DNA of 64,000 nucleotides from NCBI GenBank assembly GCA_007922305.1, contig ML677326.1, positions 54,306,785-54,370,784 on the forward strand. Reading direction: 5' to 3'. Source of the stretch: Dermatemys mawii. Lineage: Eukaryota; Chordata; Testudines; Dermatemydidae. Positions 47,107 to 57,400 of the stretch are shown one piece after another. A program made the translations under genes and the position numbers. The notes under the pieces were generated by a model. The model had not been told where the DNA came from. It saw nothing but the letters and a program-made list of their open reading frames with translations, and made no database searches. Each line of letters starts with the position of its first letter. The first letter of the stretch is position 1.

Positions 47107-47960
47107 TTGGCCAACAATTTCAAACTTGGCTGCCTAAAATTAGGTATCTAAATAAATGACTGTGAAAACCAGAATGTGATGGGGTCCACTCACCGCTAGT
47201 GGCACCTCCTCCTGGTCTCTCTGGGAATTAGTTCTGGCCAGCTGTTGCACCCTCCTCTGGCAGTATCCCTCCCATCATCCTGTGACACCCTCTGCAAGTC
47301 ACGATGTTTCCTCTTCATGACTTGGCCCTCCAGTCAGGTCAGTGTCCATGTTTCCCCTCTCAAGGGGTTTCACAGCCCCACTATAGAAAATAGCAGTCTT
47401 CCCTTCACTACTCTGACAGAGCCACTCCTCCAGTGGCTGATAGGAGAACCAGGGTTCCAGTCCTAGGACTCTATGTCTACCAACAGCACCCCGCTCACTT
47501 CCAGAGCATGTTGTTCTTCCCCTGGACTCCTTCCTACTTTGAGCTCTACCTTTTAGCTCTCTCCAGGTTTGCCAGCCTAAGCTCCACTCTCTCAGGGAGT
47601 GACTGCAGACTACTCCCCTGGAATCCCCTTTCCACTGCCAGCACCTGGGTTTTACACTGGCCCCTCCTGCTCCTGTCCAGCTAAGCCTCAAGTTGAATCA
47701 ATTCCCTGTTCCCTGGATGCTCCTCCAGGTGCAGCCTGGGCAGTTAATTGGTCTACCTGGCCACATTAACGCCTTCCAGTCTTGTGTGGGGTGGACATCC
47801 CATTACACTGAGGTACAGAGCACTTGCTGTTCCCTTCACTTTCATCAGGAGTCAGGGTGCTTAGCAACTCTGAAATTCAGGTCACACAAGTTTAGTTTCT
47901 CTAATAGGCATTCATGTGCCTGAATTCAGGTAGCCAATCTTGAAAATGTTGTCCTTTGAG
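47107..47960. mobile_element. Palindromic MITE of the 'ttttcaaaa' family split by another element
   Basis: The left end 'ttggccaacaatttcaaact' (47113) and right end 'caatcttgaaaatgttgtcc' (47936-47955) are inverted copies. The left part (47107-47175) and right part (47812-47960, with 'tcagggtgcttagcaactct' and 'cattcatgtgcctgaattca') together make one element. The unrelated block 47176-47811 sits between them. Confidence 0.6.
47176..47811. mobile_element. 636-bp element with TG...CA ends nested in the MITE
   Basis: The block starts 'tgtgatggggtccac' and ends 'gtggacatcccattaca', which are inverted copies of about 15 bases with small differences. The interior is C-rich, with 'cagcaccccgctcacttcc' and 'gcacctgggttttacactgg'. 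I could not see a convincing target duplication (the flanks cagaa and ctgag match at three of five). A solo LTR or a non-autonomous DNA transposon would both fit. Frames of 130 and 83 codons on opposite strands are not supported as genes. Confidence 0.5.
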
Positions 47961-48159
47961 CCTAGCTTTGAAAGATGCCCCTGATGTACTTAGCAGAGGG
48001 GAAAGAATTTCACAGCAAAAAGATTCATTGTTCAAAGTTTTGGAGGATGTGATCATTGCAAATATCTCTAATGAAAACTTCAGTATGGATAGGTAACATA
48101 CATATTGAAGAATGGTCATTCGTATCCATTGATTTGCAGCTTTATTATTATCTTATTTT

Positions 48160-48422
48160 TTATTATTATATTATTTGAAATGTGGCAACGCCTAACGTCC
48201 CCAACCCAGTTTGGGCCCCACTGTCCTAAGTGCTGTACATACACATATAAAAAGACTGTCTCAGGCCTACAGAGCTTATGTTCCAAGGGGGAGATTTTCA
48301 AAGGCACAGAGGGCAGGTAGTTGTCTAGTTCCACTGAAGATCTACCAGAAACAGATAAGACAGGCAAAGGAGGTATTATTGTCTCAGTTTTACAGATGGA
48401 AAACTGAGGCACAGTGAGATTA
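48160..48422 (-). repeat. Old L2/MIR-type repeat, left part of an interrupted copy
   Basis: 'gtcctaagtgctgtacatac' and 'ctacagagcttatgttcc' resemble the 3' end of L2-type repeats. From 48372 the text is an inverted MIR ('cagttttacagatggaaaac', 'tgaggcacagtgagattaa'). The MIR continues after a 400-bp insertion at 48820 ('gaattgcccaaggtcactca', 'gaagtctgttgcagag'). Confidence 0.65.
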
Positions 48423-48423
48423 A

Positions 48424-48818
48424 GGATATATCAACACTTTGAGCTGGAGATGTAAATTCCAGTTTGAGGAGACTAGCTCTGCCACAGACTTCCTGAGTGA
48501 CCTTGGGCAATTCACTGAGGGTATGCCTGCACTTTGAGCTGGAGGTTTAAATTCCATCTCCAAGAGATATGGCCACACTAGCTCTGATTGAGCTAAATAG
48601 TAATGTAGCCATGGTGGCACGAGCAGCAGGAGGGGGTAGATTCCCTAAAATGATTCCATCTCAGATGCTAGTTATGTACTCAGGCAGCTAGCTCCTCCCA
48701 TCACTTGTGTTGCCACGGCTACACTTTAATTTTTAGCACAAGAGCTTGATCAGACCTAGTGTGGATATGTCTCCTGGAGCTGGAATTTACACTTCCAACT
48801 CAAAGTATAGCTATATCC
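48424..48818. mobile_element. MITE with a duplicated terminus and trapped inverted MIR piece
   Basis: The outer left terminus (48424-48461, 'ggatatatcaacactttgag') and the right terminus (48781-48818) are inverted copies. A second left terminus starts at 48519 ('gggtatgcctgcactttgag'). Between the two left termini lies a 41-bp MIR segment (48477-48517) that is the inverted copy, 40 of 41, of the MIR flanking the right end (48820-48860). The inner element, 48519-48818, is a relative of 56106-56366. Confidence 0.75.
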
Positions 48819-48819
48819 A

Positions 48820-48895
48820 CAGTGAATTGCCCAAGGTCACTCAGGAAGTCTGTTGCAGAGCAGTAAAGGCTCAGACCTCTATTAATGAGTCTAAT
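48820..48895 (-). repeat. MIR, right part of the interrupted copy
   Basis: This continues the inverted MIR broken at 48422: 'gaattgcccaaggtcactca', 'gaagtctgttgcagag', then 'gctcagacct'. Confidence 0.7.
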
Positions 48896-51447
48896 GGCAC
48901 ATCTCTACTTTCCCACAGTTTGGACTCTGGGGGCATTAAAAACAGTGTGCACCAAAGTGCTGTGCTGTAACTCCCCTGTGTGGATGATGCAGGTGTGAGC
49001 TAAAAAGTTCCTAATTCCCATGAATAAAGTCTTCTTCAAACAAGACTACATTAAAGTGAAGGAGGAACCCTTTAGTTGGCCCGTGTAGGCACTACTATTC
49101 AGACCCCTATAGTCTGAACTGTGGGGCAACAGAGGTATGCACTGAACCTCAAAACCATCCTTTCCCCATTTTGCTTAATATATAAGAAAACCTTCCTGAA
49201 GTAGAAAGTCAAAATCTGTTCAGAATCACATGATTTTCTGATTTAAATGTACCAAATCCAAGAGAGAAAGAAATCATTTACCAGAGGGCAGACAGTTAAC
49301 TTTATACACACTCAGTAAATATATACCAACGCTTTCACCTTTTTTTTTCATTCTATCATTTGTTCCACACTTTACAAAAAATTATTGAAACTGAGTGACC
49401 ATGTACATGATGGAAAACTTTACAAGCAGATAAGTCTTCTACAATTGAATGATTACCAAAACTGTGTGGTTATTTTAAAAGAAAGAGTGGTTATCATGCA
49501 GAATACACTACCACAGTTTCACCCAACGCAAACAAAATTTAAAACAAAGCCTAATTTTTTTACTTATATTTAAAACAAAGTTTTAAAATTAGAATTTGAT
49601 TATAATTAGCTGGTTTAAGTACCAAAATGACAACGGCACATATAACAATACTTTTTAAAAAAATAAAGAAAAAAGGAGCAATATTTGAGAATTAATCTTT
49701 CTTTAGGCTAATAAAACTTCAGAACAAGGTGCTCCTAGATGCCAGTGTCATGCAGTATAATTTACATTACATAACTGTATTATTCATGTGTGACTGGGAA
49801 CAAGGGGAAATGTTTGAGCTTCCTTCAAGTTTGTGAGTCTCATTTTGTTCTTGCTTACACCAATAAATGAAAGCAGAATCAGGCTAAGTATCTGACATCA
49901 TCATGCTCAACTGCCTTTGAATTGCAGATAGAAAGCATCAGAAAAGCATTAGTTATTTTATATACACTATCAAGAGAAAGATACAAAAGCAAGATGAGTG
50001 CCACAAAGTATTCTGTGCAAGGCAAACTACCAGTGTTCCTAGCTGTGAACAACAGAAACTTAGTTCTTCCCCCCACACCCCTAAATGTATAATGATATTA
50101 GAGCCAGATTCTGCTGTCAGTGTAAATCTGGAGCAATTTCTTTGAAGCCAATGGAATCACACAAGTTAAAAACTCAAGCAAGTAAGAATCAAGCCTATCA
50201 AGCCTATAGTGTCTAAATTGAAACACTGTATGCATGACTCTTAATTTCACAAGTACATGTAATCATCATTACAAGGTCCTGTGTCTATCTTTTGATTCAT
50301 ATGAAATTCATTTTCTGTCAAAGATTACTGATGTATTTGAAACTCTTGCTAGTTTTCATGCATGAGGTAAATAAATATGGATGATGACTTTTTTTAAATA
50401 CATCTGATCACAATGAAGATGAACCTAAGAACAAGTATTAAATCATTTGCTCACAAATAACATCATCCTCTCTCCCCTCCTTTCCCTGCCCCCGCAACAA
50501 ACACGCACATGCCATTAACCTAACCTGATCCAGAGCAGGATGTCAGCTCTTCGGAAAGTGTAATATACTAAAAACTAGGGCAGCCACTAGGTGGCAATAA
50601 AAACCCCTCAAAAAGACTAGCATTAAATCAGCTGTTTATGATATACAACATATATCGATTTCAATTAAGAATGAAACTGCAGAATCAAAAGATATATTTT
50701 TATTGTCCATTTACATAAATATTTTGCTGCAATTTACCATTATGAATAGGAGACTCAACTTATTTCCTTTTTCACAAAGTTATACCTTCCTTGGTTATTT
50801 CCATAATTACAATGAGGGACAATAATTTAACACACAGTTTATTAGAAAAGGAACTTTTGTTTTAATTAAAATTTCGTCATGGATGTAAAAATATTCATGG
50901 TGGCCTTTTATATGATGATATTTTACAAAATTAGTTAGTACTGTAGGATTGTTACATTAGTTTAATATATGATATGATTAAACATCTTTGTTCAGACTGT
51001 TAAATATTTAAGATCAGTGACTCTTGATCTCACTTCTTTTCTCTCAAATGCCAAATTTTCAGTAGTTCAGATATAGTAGATTTTTACTGAACTTTTCAAA
51101 TTAAATCCCAACACATTTATAATGTGTTTGATACTACATAAAAAACTGTGTTACATGAATATACTTAGGTTGCAAAGTCAAACATTAAAAGGTTAAGGAA
51201 TGCCACATTTAGTTGCTCCTACAACCTTAATTCTGCCATGTTCTATTTTTATTCTGTACACTGAACAAGTCAGGGATCCTGCGGGAGGGGAAAAAGTATG
51301 CGATCATGTAATTAAAAACTGTAATACATATGCACAAGAGGACAGAATTAAGGTTGCATGAGAAACCATACATCTGGCACTTCCTGACTTTTGAGTGCTT
51401 GACTTGCAACTTTTTAACATAGTGTTTATGTATGTAATTTCCCCATC
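48896..51447. other. AT-rich non-coding stretch, faint repeats only
   Basis: No gene is recognised. 50099-50165 ('agccagattctgctgtcagt', 'gtgtaaatctggagcaattt') is a decayed copy of a sauropsid palindromic repeat. 50461-50500 is C-rich. Confidence 0.5.
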
Positions 51448-51470
51448 TTTTTTTTTTTTAAAAAAAAAAA
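51448..51470. repeat. T12-A11 homopolymer junction
   Basis: Twelve T residues are followed at once by eleven A residues, directly next to the 3' end of the minus-strand CR1. Confidence 0.9.
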
Positions 51471-51517
51471 GAACAAAAGAATGGCCATACTGGGCCAGAC
51501 CAAAGGTCCATCAAGCC

Positions 51518-51676
51518 CATAGGTGTGCCCAGCACATTTCTTTAGGGTGTGCACCCAGGGATTTTTATTTAATTATTTATTTTAAAGGAGCCACACTCTG
51601 CATTGAAAGCCACTTTTTATTGGAGACATTAGGGTGTGCCTGGAAACACCCTGCACATCCTGTGAGCACACCTATG
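51518..51676. mobile_element. 159-bp hAT-type MITE nested in the CR1 3' UTR
   Basis: The termini cataggtgtgc (51518-51528) and gcacacctatg (51666-51676) are perfect 11-bp inverted repeats. The flanks atcaagcc (51510-51517) and atcaaacc (51677-51684) match at 7 of 8, the hAT target length. Removing the element and one flank restores the expected CR1 text 'atcaagcccagtatcctg'. The interior ('agggtgtgcacccagg', 'agggtgtgcctggaaacacc') is non-coding. Confidence 0.9.
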
Positions 51677-51993
51677 ATCAAACCCAGTATCCTGTCCTCT
51701 GACAGTGGCCAATGCCTGGTAACCCAGAGGGAATGAACAGAACAGATAATCATCAAGTGATCCATCCCCTTTTCCTCACTCCCAGCTTCTGGCAAACAGA
51801 GGCTAGGGACACCATCCCTGTCCATCCTGGCTAATAGCCATTGATGGACCTAGCCTCCATGAACTTATCTAATTCTTTTTTTTTTAACCCTATTATAGTC
51901 TTGGCCTTCACAACATTCTCTAGCAAGGAGTTCCACAGGCTGACTGTGCGCAGTGTGAAAAAAAAACACTTTGTTTTAAACCTTCTGCTTATT

Positions 51994-52925
51994 TCATTTG
52001 GTGACCCTAGTTCTTGTGTTATGAGAAGGAGTAAATAACACTTTCTTATTTACTTTCTCCACACCAGTCATAATTTTATAAATCTCTGTCATATCCCCCC
52101 TTAGCTGTCTCTTTTCCAATCTGGAAAGTCCCAGTCTTACTAATCTCTCTACTAATATGGCAGCTATTCCATATCCCTGATCACTTTTGTTGCCCTTTTC
52201 TGAACCTTTTCCAATTCCAATAAATCTTTTTTGAGATGGGGTGTCCACAGCTGCCTGTGGTATTCAAGATTTGGGCATACCATGGGTTTACTTACAAGCA
52301 ATATGCTATTTTCTGTCTTATTATCTATCTCTTTCTTAATGATTCCCAACATTCTGTTTGCTTTTTTGACTGCTGCTGCACATTGAGTGGATGGTTTCAG
52401 AAAACTATCCACAATGACTCCAAGATCTCTTTCTTGAGTGGTAGCAGCTAATTTCGACACCATCATTTTATATGTATAGTTGGGATTATGTTTTCCAATG
52501 TGCATTACTTTGCATTTATCAACATTAAATTTCATGTGCCATTTTGTTGCCCAATCACCCACTTTTGAGAAATCCTTTTGTAGCTCTTCACAATCTGCCT
52601 GGGACTTAACTATCTTGTGTAGTTTTGTATCATCTGCAAATTTTGCTATCTCACTGTTTACTCCCTTTTCCAGATCATCTATGAATATACTGAATAGGAC
52701 TGGGCTTAGTACAGACCTCTGGGGGACACCACTATTTACCTCTCTCCATTCTGAAAACTGACCATTTATTCTTACCCTTTGTTTCCTATCTTTTAACCAG
52801 TTACTAATCCATAGGAGAACCTTGTTATCCCAGTTTACCTTGCTTAAGAGCCTTTGGTGAGGGACCTCGTCAAAGGCTTTCTGAAAATCTAAGTATACTA
52901 TATCCACTGATCCCCCTTGTCCCAC
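51994..52925 (-). pseudogene. CR1 ORF2 reverse transcriptase fragment
   Basis: A 253-codon open frame (52925-52164) encodes the C-terminal half of a CR1 reverse transcriptase. Motif A is YLDFQKAFDEVPH (residues 11-23, catalytic D13), motif B region SGVPQRSVLSPVLF (65-78), and motif C FADDTKL (96-102, catalytic D98 and D99). Residue 70 is arginine where the family has glycine (GVPQG). The thumb and tail follow (WHMKFNVDKCKVMHIG, LGVIVDSFLKPS, LEYHRQLWTPHLKKDLLELE). The frame stops after RATKVIRDME. The continuation RLVRLGLSRLEKRQLRGDMT and EIYKIMTGVEKVN lies in another frame (to 51994), so at least one frameshift separates them. Fingers, endonuclease and ORF1 are absent. The protein would have copied its own RNA at nicked chromosomal DNA; this copy cannot. 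Confidence 0.95.
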
Positions 52926-53041
52926 ATGCTTGTTGACCCCCCTCAGAGAATTTTAGTAGATTGGTGAGGCACGATTTCCCTTTACAAAAACCACGTTGAC
53001 TCTTCCCCAACAAATTCCATTCATCTATAGGCCTGACAATT

Positions 53042-54324
53042 TAAATCAATAAAGTAAATTCTATTATATATAACTGAATCAACCTCTTCTCTCCAGTCTT
53101 TAGTCATCATCATGGTTCAAAAACCAAACCTTCATTGCTGAAGTACAAACCCCAGTGCTTGAACTATAAGACTAAATGTTGGAAAAAGCTGTTATAGTCC
53201 GAAAGGTAGTTTGCTTAGGTCTGGTGTTTATCTGGCACAACTCTTTCTCTCCACTCTGAGGTTTTTGGGAGCTTATGCCCTATGTGGTTTCCCCAGAGTG
53301 AAGGGAAAGGGCCACTGAGGCCATATGCTGGTTCCAGGGTCATCATGGGGAACCTGGCCTGGCTGCTTTCCCCTGAAATCCACCACTTCACCTGCTCCGA
53401 TAGCTCTCATTCACTGCCCTCTTTGCTGCTGCTGCTGCTCTTACAGTGGTACGAGCATGACCTTAGATTAGAATACTCATGGTCAGTTGTTATTCTGGCA
53501 TACTGTCAACATTTTGCTGTGGCATACAATGAAAGAAAGGAAATTTCAATTTTCAACAGTAGATAATTCTGCTAGGCATGAACAAAATGCCATGGAACAA
53601 AGAAAAGCCACTTCCTTAGCTTAAAGGCTTCTCCTGCTGTGAATTTCAACAGCCTGCTGCAAAAGATGGAGGCACTAGAGCTTCATAAAAGCACGGTTGC
53701 AAGAATTTTTTATAAAGGAAATTGTTAGGTAACCTAAATATAGGAGGTTGCTACCAGCTCCCCCATTATATACTATAGAATGACCTAAACCATAACCCCC
53801 AAACCAAAAACCCTAGCAATTTAAGAGAAGAGGGTGTCAAAGTCTTGACTTGAAACTGCACCAGAATTTCACAGCTTGTTTCCATCTCTACATGAAGCAT
53901 TAACCAGAAACACTGCAAACTTTGGGGAATTTTGAAATCCAGACCTTAAGTTCAAATCTGAATTTTGTGACTCAAGCCCGTCTTTGATTTATATTGCCAC
54001 TATATTTGCCAAATCTATGAAAAACTTGTCTTGCATATAGCCTTAGAACTTCAGGAAGTTTCATTAAACTTTTAATAAGCTAGAAAATAGCTGCAGATGA
54101 AAACCGACTGATATTTAGTACAGATATTCTTACCAAAACAGGATTTAAGATATATTTAAAGAGATACAAAAGCCAGCTTGAAACCATCATGCCCATGTTT
54201 GGCATCAGCACAATGTTTTACTCACTAAAGTACCAAAACTACTGTGTCTAATACTTTTAGTGCCTTGGGATAACTCTTTTCATCTCAGAAGGATTCCTGA
54301 TGCAGTCCAATTATATACAACATC
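53042..54324. other. Non-coding stretch, no recognised feature
   Basis: There is no gene. A short GCT run lies at 53424-53439 and gives a leucine run in the spurious frame 53282-53566. Confidence 0.5.
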
Positions 54325-55105
54325 TGTCATAAGTGTGAAGTAGCCTAGAATTAGTGTTTACCTGTAAGGGGTTAAGCTAAAGGTAACCTGAGAGGTGGAC
54401 AACTGACCAATGAGAAATTCCTCAGGAGACAAAGGATTTTAAGTTTCAGTTTCTCTCTGGGGCTCTCTGTTCACCTCGGTTATGGGATGAACACAGCTAT
54501 GTCTTTCACTGTAACTATAAGAGTCTATCAAGTACTGTAGTCAGTAAGTTTACCTTCTTTTTATCACTTGGAGGGTTCTCAGTGGTGAGGTTGGCTGGGT
54601 GCTTCTTGATATTGTAAGCTTCAGCAGAGATATCAACAGTGGGAGAAAGTTGCCTCGGGGGAGAGGTTTGGTTTCTGAATCCTTTTGTTGATTATGGTAG
54701 ATGCTGTTCTATTGATGGTTATAAGGGATTTATTCCTTTCTTTTTTTCTTTTATTAAAATCTTTCTTTTAAGAAGCTGACCGCTTGTTTTCCATTGTGTA
54801 AGATCCTGGTTTTGGATCAGGCACGTCTCGCAGGATCAGGCGAGGTTTGGGTTTTTTATTCTCTCAAGCTTTCCAGGGAAGGAAGACGTTTGGGGGGCTA
54901 GTGGAAAGGGAAAGAAGGGTCCCAAACTATCCTAGACCTAGTTTGGTGGTGGCAGTGTACCAGGTCCAGATACAGAAGAAGTTGTGTTCTGGGGAAAAAC
55001 ATTTTAACCCAAGCTGGTAAAATAAGCTTGGGGGGGTTATTTCTTTTTTCATGCGGGTCCCCACATCTGTACCCTAGAGTTCAGAGTGGGGAGGCAATCT
55101 TGACA
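54325..55105 (+). mobile_element. Solo LTR of an endogenous retrovirus-like element, 781 bp
   Basis: The block begins TGTCATAAG and ends CTTGACA, so it has TG...CA ends with a short inverted repeat (TGTCA/TGACA). It is flanked on both sides by the perfect 5-bp duplication acatc (54320-54324 and 55106-55110). No gag, pol or env frame is present on either side, so internal DNA was probably lost by recombination between two LTRs. A likely polyadenylation signal, ATTAAA, lies near 54755 followed by a T-rich tract. Text near the end ('gcgggtccccacatctgtac', 'agagttcagagtggggagg') matches LTR-type repeats common in turtles. The orientation is inferred from the polyadenylation signal only. Confidence 0.8.
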
Positions 55106-56105
55106 ACATCATTCTAAATCTGTTGAATGAAATGCTGAATCCTGATTGGATTAAAAAATATCTGTCTTTACTTGAGCAATGAAAGACCATAACAGTAGAC
55201 ACCAAAGAAGGATTAATACTGCAAAAGGGAACCCAAGAATATGCATTTGAATAGAATTCATTAATTCACTTCAGCTGTATTCGCAACCCCTTTAATTTTT
55301 TTCATGAACATTCTAAACAAGTGATTATTTTGGTTCACAAGAATGTTCATAGAAAATGGAAATCTCATTTTTTCTGTTCAAATACATTAATGAAATGGTT
55401 CACACCATAAGGATTCATGCAGCCACCTTGGAATCTCTGATTCCGCTCCTGCTTATAAAAATGTATTATTCAAACAGGAAGAAGAAATATCACATGACTT
55501 AGGTCACGAGTCTCACACTAGATGTAATGAATAGTAGATAGTGAAAGTGATAGATTACAAATAAGCCATTGGTTGAAATACACATACACAAAGTGTTTGT
55601 TAAAATATGGTGAATGATTAACAAATTAGTATAAATCAAAAACTGATCATAGATAATACACAAAACAGAAAAAAGAGCAAAGTGTGTTCCATAAATGATA
55701 TTTTTACAAATACTTTATCGTAGTTGTAGTTGATAAATATTCCAAAAGTAATCAATACAATCCACTTTTGTAAAGGATAGCAGAATATTGCAAAACAATT
55801 TACAGAGAGCATCACTCGTAAGAGAAAAGGAAATTAAGGTGAGATTTAAAGAAAGGATGTGAATGGATGGCTTGGCAGGAAAGGGGAGAGATTTCCTAAT
55901 GTTTGGGAAGGACAGAGAGAGGTATCCAAGACTTCAGGAGCGGCATATGCTGGTGGAGACGTAAATGGACATCAGATGATTATAGGTACTATTGGAAAGG
56001 GTTGGGATTCTTTGTTTGTTTTAAGGGAAAACTACTGAAGATAAGAGTTAAAAGCATTTGTTATTTGAAAAATGGTCTCCATTTTTTCTGGCATTGTTTT
56101 GCAAA
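55106..56105. other. AT-rich non-coding stretch, no recognised feature
   Basis: No gene or clear repeat is seen. The 81-codon frame at 55903-56148 has no domain and runs into the next MITE. Confidence 0.5.
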
Positions 56106-56366
56106 GGGTATGGATACACTTGGAGCTGATGAGACATACCCAGGCTAGATCTCATTGAGCTAGCATGCTAAAAATAAAGTGTAGCTGAGCCACCCACCCA
56201 AAGATCTCTTAGAGACCCTAAGCATGTACTCAGGGCAGCTAGCTCATCTTCCAACTTGCACGGCCATGGCTACATTTATTTTTAGTGTGCTAGCTCAGTG
56301 AAAACTAGCATGGATAGTCCCTTCAAGATGGGAATCACATTTCCAGCTCTGAGGGTAGACATAGTC
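56106..56366. mobile_element. MITE related to 48519-48818, 261 bp
   Basis: The ends 'gggtatggatacacttggag' and 'ctgagggtagacatagtc' are inverted copies of a 'gggtatgtctacactt' terminus. Internal text mirrors itself: 'tgagctagcatgctaaaaat' and 'tttttagtgtgctagctcag'. The same family appears at 48.5-48.8 kb ('gagctaaatagtaatgtagc', 'ggctacactttaatttttag'). It is non-coding. Confidence 0.75.
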
Positions 56367-56828
56367 TAAATATTAGCATTTATGCCTGTATTTAATTATG
56401 GGCTCAACACTGCACCTAAAAAAATAACCAGATTGAGTGTTTTTAAAGCCCAAAAGGCTTAGGCTGTTCAGATGAACTTTAGATAACCATCTGATATATT
56501 CTGGGCTTAACCTGTTTTCCCACTAATTTTTGCTCTACAAATCACTAATGAGCACAGAGAGGGTTCTGTTGACTGGAGATATGAATTAGATCATTAACTA
56601 CCCTTGGACTCTCCCAGTGCTGTTTCTTTTTGGTTTTGGTTCTTTGCTTGCTCAGGCTACAACTGTGGAAATCTAATATATCTGCTAACTTTGGTGCTAC
56701 TCAGTGGAAGGACTGATTCAGTGAGACTATGAGAGTACAGATAAAGGTAACAAAAATGGATGCTTGTTTAAACTGCTGGAGTATGCTGAGTAGCTGGAAA
56801 GAGACAGATGACTTATTATGTGAACAAT

Positions 56829-57013
56829 CGACAAAGAGTCTTGTAGCACTTTATAGACTAACAGATGCTTCGGAGCATAAGCTTTCATGGGCGAAGACGA
56901 AGTGGGTCTTCACCCATGAAAGCTTATGCTCCGAAACATGTTAGTCTATAAGGAGCTACAAGACTCTTTGTCGCTTTTACAGATCCAGACTAACATGGCT
57001 ACCGCTCTGATAT
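56829..57013 (+). mobile_element. Fold-back copy of a Penelope-like element 3' end (copy 3)
   Basis: The arms 56830-56897 and 56907-56972 are inverted copies with a few mismatches and one small gap. The non-palindromic tail ('cagatccagactaacatggc', 56973-57013) lies on the right only, so this copy has plus polarity, opposite to copies 1 and 2. The hammerhead-like core between the arms has lost the first bases of CTGATGA (GACGA remains) but keeps stem II, GAAA, and the AGC-TTAT-GCT mini-stem. Confidence 0.75.
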
Positions 57014-57154
57014 GTGAGCAATGAAGAAACAGGAGTGAAGAACTAGTGGGAGGGAGACAGAAAAAGAAGACACCAGTGTTACAGTATCATCAGCATATAC
57101 CTGCCAGCATTCTCAGTCAGCAGATTTGCATAAATCCACATAAATGTACATAAT

Positions 57155-57400
57155 GTGCACACCTGCTCTACATATAAAGTTGCACCAGTTTAACTAAAGG
57201 TATGATTTTAATTGGATTTAGTTAAATAGTTTAACTTTGTGTGTGCACACACTTAAATAGATTTAGACCCAGCTTTTAGTGGCATAGCTTGCCTCTACGG
57301 TTGCTTACAGGGGCAAGCTAAACCAATACAACCAGTTAAAATGTGATATATGTGTGTCTACATAGGGGTTTGCATTGGTTTAAACAAACCAGTACAAATT
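57155..57400. repeat. Decayed MITE with 'ccagtttaac' ends
   Basis: 'gttgcaccagtttaactaaa' at the left mirrors 'tttaaacaaaccagtacaaa' at the right, and 'gtgtgtctacatagggg' marks a typical turtle MITE terminus. The boundaries are uncertain. Confidence 0.4.

Larger units (their letters stand above)
51471..53041 (-). mobile_element. CR1 LINE, 5'-truncated, best preserved in the window
   Basis: Read on the minus strand, the element runs from the reverse transcriptase domain (53041) through the post-reverse-transcriptase region to the 3' UTR, whose end is near 51471 ('gaacaaaagaatggccatac' on the plus strand). Landmarks are 'aggagttccacaggctgact', 'ggtgaccctagttcttgtg', 'caagatctctttcttgag' and 'ctgggggacaccactattt'. 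The 5' end is truncated inside the reverse transcriptase domain, as is usual for CR1. A hAT MITE (51518-51676) has inserted into its 3' UTR. It reads opposite to the CR1 at 37-39 kb. Confidence 0.95.
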
